The translations under genes were made by a program, and so were the position numbers. A DNA stretch of 62,475 nt from Planctomycetaceae bacterium (GTDB lineage Bacteria; Planctomycetota; Planctomycetia; Pirellulales; Thermoguttaceae), in NCBI GenBank assembly GCA_012719125.1, contig JAAYAY010000123.1, positions 1 to 62,475 on the forward strand, read 5' to 3'. The notes under the pieces are model-generated. The model saw nothing but the letters and a program-made list of their open reading frames with translations. It was not told the origin of the DNA and did not search any database. Of the stretch, positions 7,885-16,698 are shown in pieces (within the stretch, counting starts at the first letter, position 1; each line of letters opens with the position of its first letter).

Positions 7885-10800
7885 ATGGCTGACGACCCGA
7901 ACCTGCAAGATCGATTGCTTGGCCTGATCTTCGGGCTGCTGCCGGAAGACGAAGCAGAGGCTCTGCGCGCGGAAATCGAGCGGGATCATGCCTTGGCTGA
8001 AGCTTGTGCCGAAGCCCAGGCGATCGCGGAGGTGATGGGCGAGGCCGCCAGGCTTCAATCTCCGCGGATTCCGCTAGCTCGACCCCAACCCAACGGTCGG
8101 CAGGCGACGGCAACGGTCTCCGCGGAGCCGGCTCCTGAGCGGGCGCCCTGGACGCCTTGGGCCCAGTGGGGAGTCGTGGCGGCCGCGAGCCTTCTGATTG
8201 TTGCGGCGCTGGCCGGTTGGGCTCAGCAGCGGTCGCGGGTGGCGGGCGTGGGCGGCGGCCAGTTGCGACTTCAGGTCACGGGGCCGTCCCAACTGTTGAA
8301 ATCGGTGAACCATCGCTACTCGATCACAACAACCACCCTCGCGGGGCACCCGGTATCGGCCGACGTGCATTTCATGGTTTGTTCCCCGGAGGGCACTCGT
8401 CTTCTGGCTCATACGGAGAAGACGGGCAGTGAGGGCACGCTGCAGGTGGAAGTACCCGCCGATCCACAACTGCCGGATGCAGTTCAGATTGAGGTTGAAG
8501 CTGGCCGAGGGAAACCCCGTCAACGCATCGAGAGCCGGGTCCCGGTTTCGCGCGAGCCGGTTTCGACGTACTTGGCGCTGGACCGATCGCGTTATGTTCC
8601 AGGAGAAACCGTCCGCTATCGATCGGTCAGCCTGTCTCGCTATCATCTGGAGGCGGTTCCTGCGCTGCCGATCGAATTCGAGATTCGCGATCCACAGGGA
8701 ATCGTCGTGGAAGGCTCCCGTCACAAGGTCGAATCCGAGGGGGGCGTCGCGTCGGGCGAGTATGCGATTCCGGCGGACATGCCCGGCGGCATCTACGCGC
8801 TGGTGGCCGGCAGCCAAGCCCCCGGGTTCGTCGAGGTTCGCCGGGAGTTTTTTGTTCGGGAGGATCGTGAGGCGGTATTGCAGAAGGAACTCGAACTGGC
8901 GGGCAACCGGTTCGGGCCGGGTGACGAGGTGTTCGCCGCGTTTCGGGTGACTCGAGGCGACGGGACGCCGGTTTCTGAGGCGGCCGTCGAAGTCGCGGCC
9001 AAGATAGGTGAACAGACAGTCCACCAGGATTCAGCGACCACGGACCGCAACGGAGCAGTTGCTGTCGAGTTTCGTTTGCCCGAACAAATCGAATCGCGGG
9101 ATGCCGTTCTGTCCGTGACGGTCACTGACAGCGACGTGAGTGAAAGCTTGTCCAAGCCGATTCCCTTGGGGCGCAAGACGGTCGTGGTCGATTTCTTCCC
9201 TGAGGGGGGCGATCTGGCGGCCGTGGGCGAGAATCGCGTCTACTTCGCCGCCCACGATGCCAACGGCGAACCGGTCGAACTGGCCGGATGGATCGTGGAC
9301 GAAGAAGGCGGCTACCATGCTGCGGTCAAGACGGTGCATGAAGGTCGAGGCGTGTTCCAGTTTTCGCCACGGGTCGGGGTTCGATACCGCCTCATCGCGG
9401 AGAGTCCCGCCGATGCGGAGATTGACGGGCAACTGCCGTTTGCCATGCCCGGTCAGAAGATCGTGCTTAACACGGGTGTGGGGATTCTGGGGCCCCGCGA
9501 GCCGCTCGAATTCAATGTGCGGGCATCCCGGTCGGGGTTGCCGCTGGTGGCGATGGCTTCCTGCCGCGGAGTTCACGTGGGAGAGCGCGCCTTTCTCACG
9601 AAGTCGGTTGAGAACGGCAGCGGCAAGGTGGCGGCCAACGCCGTAGCGATTCCGCTGGCCGAAGACGCTTTCGGAGTGATACGCCTGACGGTGTTCGATT
9701 ACAGCATGTCCCCACCGCGTCCGCTGGCCGAGCGACTCGTCTACCGGCGGCCGCCGAAGGACCTGCGAATCTCGCTGGCCGCCGATCAGGACAGTTGCGC
9801 CCCTGGCGCAACCTGCCAGGCTGCCATTCGTGTGGTTGACGAGAAGGGACGACCCGCATTCTCGCGGCTGGGGATTTCCGTGGTCGACGAGGCGGCTCTC
9901 GAACGTTCGCCCGGCCCGGCCACGATGACGAGCTACTTCTGGCTGACGAGCGAAGTCGACCATTCTCGAGACCTGCAGGACGCAGACTTCCTTTTGGAAG
10001 ACAAACCCGAGGCGGAGACGGCGCTTGACCTGTTCTTGGGAACGCAAGGTTGGCGAGGATCCGCAGAGCGTTCGCTGGTCAGCAATCGTAACGACACCGC
10101 CGGCGGCAAGGAGCAGGAACGTCTCCCAACCCTCGGAGAGGCGACGTTGCCGCCGCTGATGCTCGACAATCTTGCTTCGCTGTCGGCGAGAACAGAACCA
10201 GGCGTCCAGGCCGGCGAGAGGGGCCACGTGCTCGGCACGTTGATTGTGCTGGGAGGATCGGGCCTGCTGGTCTTTGTCATCATGCTGAGCCTGCTGCGGA
10301 TCGCGGGCGGCTTGCGAGTCTGGGTGCCGGCTGCGATCGCGGTCAGCGTGAGTCTCCTCCTGGTCTTCCTCATGTTGGGTCCGGATTCGTCTGCCGCTCG
10401 AACTGTCGCATTTCTTTCCTACCGGCCGCCCGAGACGATCCAGGTGATCGACGGCAAACCGATGGCTGAAGGAACCAAGGAAACGAAAGAAGAAGGACTA
10501 ACACTGGGCGAAGTGAAGGAGTCCGCCGGGGCCGCGGATCGGGAACGAGGGGAGGGCACGGAGAAGACGAAACAGCGGCAAGCCGAAGGCGAGAAGCGGG
10601 ATTCGGCTCCCACGCCGGCGGATCGTTCGTCCGTTCGCGGGCAGAGGGCAGAAGTTCGCACCGACAAGGTGCGGGTAGACTTGGGCAAGACGGTGTTCTG
10701 GGCGCCCTCGTTCGAAACCGATCAGAAGGGGCAAGTGGAGATGAGTTTTCCACTGTCGGATTCCGTGACGCAATATCGGGCGGTTGCCGACGCTCACGGG

Positions 10801-12684
10801 GACGGACGGATTGGCTCCGCGGTTACGACCATTGCGGCGGAGCCGCCTTTCCGTCTGGACCCTGCGGTGCCCGAGGAAGTGACGCTTGGCGATCGGATCG
10901 AGATCCCCGTGGTGGTCACCGACAACTCCTCCCCAACTGGGGAAACGCGTGTTTCGATTGCCGGGGCCGACGAGTTCCAACTGGTTGAGCCCACCGAAGT
11001 CGTTGCAGAGCCTGGTGGGAAAAGACCACGGAGGTGGTTGTTCTCGGCAAAGGCCGCGGGCCTCTCGGAGCGGGCCTCGCTCAGCTTTCGCGGAAGGACC
11101 GGTGAGCACACCGACGTTGTGGAGCGGTTCGTGCGGATCGAACCGGCCGGCTATCCTGCCGCGGAGGTCATCAGCGGCGTGTTGAAGGGCAAGCGAGAGT
11201 TTGCATTCGAGATTCCGGAAGACGTGGTGCCGGGCTCGGTCCGTACCACGCTGACCTTGTTTCCGTCACTGGTCGCAGACTTGGGGGCTGGCCTCGAATC
11301 GATCACCGGCGATCGTTTCGACGGGGCCGTAGCGGAGGTGATGGTCGCCGGCCTGCTGGTCGACTACCTGAAGCAGAACAGGGTCGCCGATCCGGGTATT
11401 CTCCGCTTGGCGAAGGAACACCGAAAGAACGGATTGCGGAAATTGAACGTCTTTCGCAATTCGGACGGCGCATACTCCCGGTGGGAGGGACGCCCGGCCG
11501 ATGCCGGGACTACCACCGCGGCACTATTGGCTCTGTCGGCAGATCGCGACTGGTTTGGCGGCAGTTCAGAGCAGACGGATCGCACCGTCCAGTGGCTGCG
11601 AGGCCAGTTGGACGCAGGGGACGGTTCACCCGAAACGTCAATGGCATTGGATAGTCCGACTGCAGCCTGGTTGCGGGCGCTTGCCTGGGCGGGCCAGACG
11701 GAGTTGGGCTCCAAGCTGAAGCTCGCGGCCACTGAGGCCGGCGAAACGGAGCGTGCTGAGCCGTTGGCGCTGGTTGCCTTGGCTGCCGCCCGCATCGATC
11801 GTCGTGATCTGGCGAACGATTTGCTCAAGCAGTTGGCAAGTATGCAGAAGGGCGACGGAAGTGTGGGGCTGCAAGGCGCATCCGACGTGGATACCACCGC
11901 CTTGGCAACACTGGCATGGCTGACTCAGTCTGGTTCATTCTCTGAGCCCGCATCCAAGGCCATCGCCTGGCTGCTGTCGAAGCGGGACGATTCCGGTGGC
12001 TTCGGGTCGCCGCGGGCGACGGCTCCCGCCCTGCACGCCCTGGTCGCCTGGGAAGACCACCAGGATCGCAAGGTTCCCGCCTGCGAGGTGGTCGTTCGTG
12101 AGGGTGAAGACGTTTTGGCCAGGCAGGCGATCGAGTCGGACGCCCGGTCGGCCGTCGTACTCGAGGGTTCTGGCAACCGATTCAAGGTGGGGAAGAGCAC
12201 GATTGCAGTCGAACTCACCGAGGGGGCTGAGCTTCCATTCGCGGCGGTGATTCACTACTACCGGCGCGAGAAGCCGCCGCTGCCGGCGACCGGTACGCTG
12301 GACCTTTCTACCGAGTTGGAGACATCGAAAGTCGACGAGGGTAAGACTGTGCATTTGACCGTAAGGCTCAAGAATACAGGCTCGGAAACGGTGGATTCGC
12401 CCGCGGCGGTGATCGGACTGCCAGCCGGCCTGACCATCGCTCCCTCGCAGCTCGATGCTGAGAAGAAGGCGGGAAGAATTGTGGCCTATGAAACTCACCC
12501 ACGGCGGGTCGCTCTCGTTTTCGGCCCTATGCCATCGGGTGAGCAGATCGAATTGGCGTTGGAGGCCACCGCGACGGCACCGGGCGAGTTTTCGGGTCCT
12601 GCTTCGTTTGCCTATCTTCAACAGAAGCCTGCGGAACGATACTGGACCGAGCCGCTGGCGATTGTTGTCAATCCGGCGAAATAA
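7885..12684 (+). CDS. Anti-sigma-like / alpha-2-macroglobulin-like transmembrane fusion protein
   Basis: 1599 residues. Residues 1-55 (DRLLGLIFGLLPEDEAEAL, then ERDHALAEACAEAQ) resemble the anti-sigma domain of ECF partners, without a zinc-binding HxxxCxxC motif. A transmembrane helix lies near 92-111. Then come macroglobulin beta domains, including an MG2-like stretch at about 225-330. Two further helices at about 783-804 and 812-833 flank a basic turn, returning the chain outside. The A2M signature follows near residue 936 (TVFWAPSFETDQKG), with an alpha-helical TED-like toroid at 1100-1420 and a C-terminal Ig-like domain. The CxEQ thioester is absent; the equivalent place reads ITGDRFDGAVAE. 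With the upstream sigma factor this looks like an envelope-sensing module (inference). Confidence 0.9.
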   Translation: MADDPNLQDRLLGLIFGLLPEDEAEALRAEIERDHALAEACAEAQAIAEVMGEAARLQSPRIPLARPQPNGRQATATVSAEPAPERAPWTPWAQWGVVAAASLLIVAALAGWAQQRSRVAGVGGGQLRLQVTGPSQLLKSVNHRYSITTTTLAGHPVSADVHFMVCSPEGTRLLAHTEKTGSEGTLQVEVPADPQLPDAVQIEVEAGRGKPRQRIESRVPVSREPVSTYLALDRSRYVPGETVRYRSVSLSRYHLEAVPALPIEFEIRDPQGIVVEGSRHKVESEGGVASGEYAIPADMPGGIYALVAGSQAPGFVEVRREFFVREDREAVLQKELELAGNRFGPGDEVFAAFRVTRGDGTPVSEAAVEVAAKIGEQTVHQDSATTDRNGAVAVEFRLPEQIESRDAVLSVTVTDSDVSESLSKPIPLGRKTVVVDFFPEGGDLAAVGENRVYFAAHDANGEPVELAGWIVDEEGGYHAAVKTVHEGRGVFQFSPRVGVRYRLIAESPADAEIDGQLPFAMPGQKIVLNTGVGILGPREPLEFNVRASRSGLPLVAMASCRGVHVGERAFLTKSVENGSGKVAANAVAIPLAEDAFGVIRLTVFDYSMSPPRPLAERLVYRRPPKDLRISLAADQDSCAPGATCQAAIRVVDEKGRPAFSRLGISVVDEAALERSPGPATMTSYFWLTSEVDHSRDLQDADFLLEDKPEAETALDLFLGTQGWRGSAERSLVSNRNDTAGGKEQERLPTLGEATLPPLMLDNLASLSARTEPGVQAGERGHVLGTLIVLGGSGLLVFVIMLSLLRIAGGLRVWVPAAIAVSVSLLLVFLMLGPDSSAARTVAFLSYRPPETIQVIDGKPMAEGTKETKEEGLTLGEVKESAGAADRERGEGTEKTKQRQAEGEKRDSAPTPADRSSVRGQRAEVRTDKVRVDLGKTVFWAPSFETDQKGQVEMSFPLSDSVTQYRAVADAHGDGRIGSAVTTIAAEPPFRLDPAVPEEVTLGDRIEIPVVVTDNSSPTGETRVSIAGADEFQLVEPTEVVAEPGGKRPRRWLFSAKAAGLSERASLSFRGRTGEHTDVVERFVRIEPAGYPAAEVISGVLKGKREFAFEIPEDVVPGSVRTTLTLFPSLVADLGAGLESITGDRFDGAVAEVMVAGLLVDYLKQNRVADPGILRLAKEHRKNGLRKLNVFRNSDGAYSRWEGRPADAGTTTAALLALSADRDWFGGSSEQTDRTVQWLRGQLDAGDGSPETSMALDSPTAAWLRALAWAGQTELGSKLKLAATEAGETERAEPLALVALAAARIDRRDLANDLLKQLASMQKGDGSVGLQGASDVDTTALATLAWLTQSGSFSEPASKAIAWLLSKRDDSGGFGSPRATAPALHALVAWEDHQDRKVPACEVVVREGEDVLARQAIESDARSAVVLEGSGNRFKVGKSTIAVELTEGAELPFAAVIHYYRREKPPLPATGTLDLSTELETSKVDEGKTVHLTVRLKNTGSETVDSPAAVIGLPAGLTIAPSQLDAEKKAGRIVAYETHPRRVALVFGPMPSGEQIELALEATATAPGEFSGPASFAYLQQKPAERYWTEPLAIVVNPAK

Positions 12685-12797
12685 GCGGGTTGAGTTGGCC
12701 CCCATTGCCGATTGTTAGACAGATTGGCCGGAAAGGAATAGAATTGGCCGGAGGGCCGAGATCATCACACTGCCAACGTCGTGCGGAGGACCGGACG

Positions 12798-13541
12798 ATG
12801 GTGACTACTTGGATCACACTTGTGGCATTGGCGACTGCCGCCACCCCTCAAGAGACGGTTGGATCGGCGGCGGTGGCGCCCGCGGAATCTCCGCCACCGG
12901 TGGTCGCACAGGGGGAGAACGGTAGCACTGCCGACGATGCGGCTGAGGCCGGTTCGGCGAGCAAGGAGCTGCGAAAACGCACCGGGCGCGAGCTGCTCGC
13001 GGCCGTTCGGGAGACTTTGGCAAGGCTGGCACGCCCCGAGGACGACCAGTTGGAGGCGTCGGTGGAGGAACTCCTGTTTGTTTACGAGGAGTTGCGGAAC
13101 GACGATGCCATGGCCATCTCCCTGAGAGAATCCTATACGGCCAAGGTCAAGTGCCGGCTCCAGCAATTGAGCTCGCAGCTCCAGAAGCGGATCGCTCGCA
13201 ACAAGCGTTTGGCGAAGTCGAACCCGCCGGAACAGATTCGGGACCCCGGAGAAGCGGGGTATCTTGCGCAGCGAGCCGGCGGAGCGGGCCGGCCGGTTCC
13301 GCCGCGGGCAGGCAATCGCCCTTCAGGATCGCGTGGCGGGATGCAGCCGAGCGACGATTATGGCCAGCATCTGGTGGACTTGATCCAGAAGACGATTGCC
13401 CCTTCCTCATGGGATGTCAGCGGCGGGCTTGGCACCATCTACTACTGGCGCCCCGGCCGAGCACTGGTCGTACGGCAAACGGACGAAGTCCACGACAACA
13501 TGGGTGATCTGCTGGGCCAACTTCGCCGGGCGGGGAATTAA
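12798..13541 (+). CDS. Exported protein of unknown function
   Basis: I start at ATG 12798 because GGAGGA ends 7 nt before it; an open frame continues upstream without such a site. The 247-residue product has a signal-peptide-like N-terminus ([17 protein letters not shown]), an Ala/Glu-rich acidic stretch, a helical region near 60-150 rich in Leu, Arg and Gln, a Gly/Pro/Arg linker, and a C-terminal domain with [17 protein letters not shown] and [14 protein letters not shown], resembling planctomycete exported proteins whose C-terminus recalls a short secretin-like domain. I do not recognise a family. Its TAA stop and that of the opposing rfbA gene share the single tetranucleotide TTAA at 13538-13541. 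Confidence 0.8.
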   Translation: MVTTWITLVALATAATPQETVGSAAVAPAESPPPVVAQGENGSTADDAAEAGSASKELRKRTGRELLAAVRETLARLARPEDDQLEASVEELLFVYEELRNDDAMAISLRESYTAKVKCRLQQLSSQLQKRIARNKRLAKSNPPEQIRDPGEAGYLAQRAGGAGRPVPPRAGNRPSGSRGGMQPSDDYGQHLVDLIQKTIAPSSWDVSGGLGTIYYWRPGRALVVRQTDEVHDNMGDLLGQLRRAGN

Positions 13542-14401
13542 GATCGCGTGAGGCTGCGGAGATATCTTCCGTAATCACACTGGAAACGATCCGCGATCCG
13601 GGCGAACTGGGCGTCGTCGATGAACCCCATTCGCCAGGCGATCTCTTCCAGGCAGGCGATCTTGAGGCCTTGGCGGGATTCGATGGTTTGCACGAAGTTG
13701 GCCGCCTGGAGCATCGACTCGGGCGTGCCGGTGTCGAGCCAGGCGGTACCGCGTCCCAGCAGTTGGACCTGCAATTGCCCCTGGGCAAGGTATAGGCGGT
13801 TCAGATCGGTGATCTCGAGTTCTCCCCGTGCGGACGGTTTGAGCTGAGCAGCCGTTTTGACGACCCGGTTGTCGTAGATATAGAGTCCCACGACGGCCCA
13901 ATTGCTCTTGGGCCTTTCGGGCTTCTCTTCGATCGATATGACAGCCTGATCAGGGCCGAACTCGACGACGCCGTAGCGTTGAGGTTCCCTGACGCGGTAG
14001 GCGAAGACGGTGGCCCCCCGGTTCTCGGCAACGGCGGCCCGGAGCATCTGCGGCAATCCGACGCCGTAGAAAATGTTGTCTCCCAGGATCAGGCAGGCCG
14101 ATTCGCCCCCCAGAAAATCCCGCGCGATCAAGAAGGCCTGGGCGAGTCCCTCCGGGTTGGGTTGCTCGGCGTATTGGAGACGGATGCCCCAGGCGTTGCC
14201 GTCCTCCAGCAGGGCCTGGAACAGGGGCAGGTCGCGGGGCGTGGAGATGACAAGGATGTCTCGGATCCCGGCCAGCATCAGGGTGCTGAGCGGATAGCAG
14301 ATCATCGGCTTGTCGTAGATCGGCAAGAGTTGCTTGCTGATCACGTGGGTCATGGGATAGAGGCGAGTTCCCGCTCCGCCCGCCAGGATAATTCCCTTCA
14401 T
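13538..14401 (-). CDS. rfbA: Glucose-1-phosphate thymidylyltransferase
   Basis: 287 residues, full length. It makes dTDP-glucose from dTTP and glucose-1-phosphate. The N-terminus is the classic nucleotide-binding loop [14 protein letters not shown] followed by [20 protein letters not shown] is the metal/sugar motif, and [18 protein letters not shown] follows the family pattern. Its ATG overlaps the rfbB stop in an ATGA arrangement (14398-14401), so the two are translationally coupled. The later dTDP-rhamnose genes rfbC and rfbD are not in this window. Confidence 0.97.
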   Translation of the reverse strand: MKGIILAGGAGTRLYPMTHVISKQLLPIYDKPMICYPLSTLMLAGIRDILVISTPRDLPLFQALLEDGNAWGIRLQYAEQPNPEGLAQAFLIARDFLGGESACLILGDNIFYGVGLPQMLRAAVAENRGATVFAYRVREPQRYGVVEFGPDQAVISIEEKPERPKSNWAVVGLYIYDNRVVKTAAQLKPSARGELEITDLNRLYLAQGQLQVQLLGRGTAWLDTGTPESMLQAANFVQTIESRQGLKIACLEEIAWRMGFIDDAQFARIADRFQCDYGRYLRSLTRS

Positions 14402-15483
14402 TCGAGTTCACCTCCGGTACGAGCAGCGTAATTCAGAGCGATCCATTCCCGATATTTCTCGCCCATCACGGCGTTGACCCAGTCCTGGTTGTCGAGATAC
14501 CAGAGGACCGTCTTCCGCAATCCGGACTGAAGGGTCTCGAACGGCCTCCAGCCAAGCTCCGTGCCGATCTTTGCCGGGTCGATCGCGTAGCGGCGATCGT
14601 GACCCGGCCTGTCTTCTACGTGGACGATCTGCTCGTAGTAGGAGCCGCCCTCGGATCGAGGGCGCAATTCATCCAGCAAGCCGCACACCATCTGGACGAT
14701 CTCGATGTTGGCTCGCTCGCACAGGCCTCCGATGTTGTAGGTATCGCCGAGCCGCCCCCGCTTGAGAACGGTCTCGATCGCTCGGCAGTGATCGGTCACA
14801 TAGAGCCAATCGCGGACCTGCAGGCCGTCGCCATAAACCGGGAGTGGTTTCCCCGTCAGGGCGTTGATAATCATTAGCGGGATGAGCTTCTCAGGATACT
14901 GGTACGGTCCGTAGTTGTTCGAGCAGTTGGTGGTCACCGTCCGCAGGCCATAGGTATGGAAATAGGCTCGAACCAGGTGATCCGATGCCGCTTTGGAGGC
15001 AGCGTAGGGAGAGTTGGGCGCGTAAGCGTTAGTCTCCGTGAACGCCTCGTCATCCGGCGCAAGTGTTCCGTAGACTTCGTCGGTCGAGACGTGCAGGAAT
15101 ACGTTCTCTCCGAATTTGCCTTGCCAGGCGAGGCGAGCGGCTTCCAGCAGGCGGAAGGTCCCGACGATATTCGTCTGAATGAATGCCTCGGGGCCGGCGA
15201 TCGATCGGTCCACATGACTTTCGGCGGCAAAATGGGCGATCGCGTTGATTTCGTTGTCGCGGAGAAGCCGCGACACCAGATCCTGATCGGCAACGTCGCC
15301 CTGAATGAAGGTGTGCCGCGGCGAGTCTATGACATCCCGGAGGTTGTTCCGCGAGCCGGCGTAGGTCAGTAGATCGAGGTTGAAAACGTGGCAGTCCTTT
15401 GCCGACGCGAGCAGATGATGGACGAAGTTGGCCCCGATGAAACCCGCCCCACCGGTTACGAGGATCCTGCGGATGGTTCGCAT
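14398..15483 (-). CDS. rfbB: dTDP-glucose 4,6-dehydratase
   Basis: 361 residues, an extended short-chain dehydrogenase. The NAD-binding motif [16 protein letters not shown] is at residues 10-25. The catalytic region holds STDEVYGTL and [15 protein letters not shown] (Tyr-x-x-x-Lys), followed by [17 protein letters not shown], which is diagnostic for RfbB rather than other epimerases. It converts dTDP-glucose to the 4-keto-6-deoxy sugar. It lies between the galactose mutarotase gene (35 bp upstream) and rfbA (4-nt overlap) on one strand. Confidence 0.97.
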   Translation of the reverse strand: MRTIRRILVTGGAGFIGANFVHHLLASAKDCHVFNLDLLTYAGSRNNLRDVIDSPRHTFIQGDVADQDLVSRLLRDNEINAIAHFAAESHVDRSIAGPEAFIQTNIVGTFRLLEAARLAWQGKFGENVFLHVSTDEVYGTLAPDDEAFTETNAYAPNSPYAASKAASDHLVRAYFHTYGLRTVTTNCSNNYGPYQYPEKLIPLMIINALTGKPLPVYGDGLQVRDWLYVTDHCRAIETVLKRGRLGDTYNIGGLCERANIEIVQMVCGLLDELRPRSEGGSYYEQIVHVEDRPGHDRRYAIDPAKIGTELGWRPFETLQSGLRKTVLWYLDNQDWVNAVMGEKYREWIALNYAARTGGELE

Positions 15484-15518
15484 GGCTATGGGCCTCGGTA
15501 GTGTTCTTCGTCCGCAGT

Positions 15519-16658
15519 TTACTTCGTCCGCCCGGCTTTCGGGACTGTGGAGAAGCGGTGAAGGGTCGTTTCGCGGAAGGTCTCGCCGGGCCGAAGCACA
15601 GTCGAGGGAAAATTCGGCTCATTGGGGGCATTCGGGAAGTGCTGTGTCTCCAGGCACAAGGCCGGATAGGTGCCGTAGGTCCGGTCGCCGCGAGAGAACT
15701 GCATGCCTCGGGCCGTGTAGAGTTGCACGCCGGGCTGGGTTGTGTAGACCTCCATGACGCGGCCCGTACTCGGCTCCTCAACCCGGGCCGCCAATGCAAG
15801 GCGCGGTTGGTCTTTTCGATTGATTACGTAACAGTGATCGTAGTTCTCACCCTCCACGTCTGCGATGCGAGAACCGATCGTCTTGGCTTCCATGAAATCC
15901 ATGACGGTTCCCGCAACGGGGGCAAGCTCGCCGAGGGGGATCTTCGCATCGTCGGTGGGCAGGTACCGGTCGGCGTGAAGTGCGAGTCGATGCCCGAGTA
16001 CATCGCCCTCACCCTTGAGATTCCAATACGCGTGGTTCGTCAGGTTCAGATGGGTTGGCTTGTCGGTCGTGGCCGTGTAGTCCATCCAGAGCTCGTTGCT
16101 CTCGGTCAGGCGGTAGAGAACCTCCACCGAGAGTGTGCCGGGATAGCCTTCGTGACCGTCGGGGCTGATGAGGGAAAGCCGTACGGCGACCGAATCGGAC
16201 TGTTTCTCAATGCCCGCGACGTCCCACACCTGGGTGTGGAACCCGGTGGGGCCGCCGTGGATGTGGTTCCCGCGGGAATTGGCGGCCAGTTGGTATTCCC
16301 GGCCGTCCAGGGCGAACTTGGCCTCTGCGATCCGGTTGGCAAAGCGTCCGACCACCGTACCCAGCACGCCCCGCTTGGTGAGATACTCGGCCGGGTCTTC
16401 GCGAAACAGTGTGATCGCGTCCAGCTTGCCGTCGCGGTCGGGCACCACGACCGACGTGATCATGGCCCCGTAGGTGAGCACCTTGACCTCGATGGCCGAC
16501 GAATTGGTCAAGGTGAACTCCCGGACCTCGACGTCGCCGACTTTCTCGCCGATCTCTCGGCAGGCGATGCTCAGCCCGGCATCCGCCGGCAGCGCCGCCG
16601 AACAGACGCAGGCCCCCAGGGCCAGCAGCACACAGCAGGTTGTCACGGGCCTATGCAT
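15519..16658 (-). CDS. Exported aldose 1-epimerase (galactose mutarotase)
   Basis: I start at ATG 16658, where GGAGGAG lies 8 nt upstream and a signal peptide begins ([19 protein letters not shown], cleavage after ALPADA likely); the open frame extends further without support. The 379-residue product shows the mutarotase features: [42 protein letters not shown] with catalytic His, [10 protein letters not shown], and [12 protein letters not shown] with the catalytic Glu. It interconverts sugar anomers, here probably in the periplasm because of the signal peptide. It sits between the UDPGP fusion and rfbB in the minus-strand sugar-nucleotide cluster. Confidence 0.93.
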   Translation of the reverse strand: MHRPVTTCCVLLALGACVCSAALPADAGLSIACREIGEKVGDVEVREFTLTNSSAIEVKVLTYGAMITSVVVPDRDGKLDAITLFREDPAEYLTKRGVLGTVVGRFANRIAEAKFALDGREYQLAANSRGNHIHGGPTGFHTQVWDVAGIEKQSDSVAVRLSLISPDGHEGYPGTLSVEVLYRLTESNELWMDYTATTDKPTHLNLTNHAYWNLKGEGDVLGHRLALHADRYLPTDDAKIPLGELAPVAGTVMDFMEAKTIGSRIADVEGENYDHCYVINRKDQPRLALAARVEEPSTGRVMEVYTTQPGVQLYTARGMQFSRGDRTYGTYPALCLETQHFPNAPNEPNFPSTVLRPGETFRETTLHRFSTVPKAGRTK

Positions 16659-16698
16659 CGAGGGCTCCTCCGTCGTTCGGCTTCGGTAGTATTTCAGA

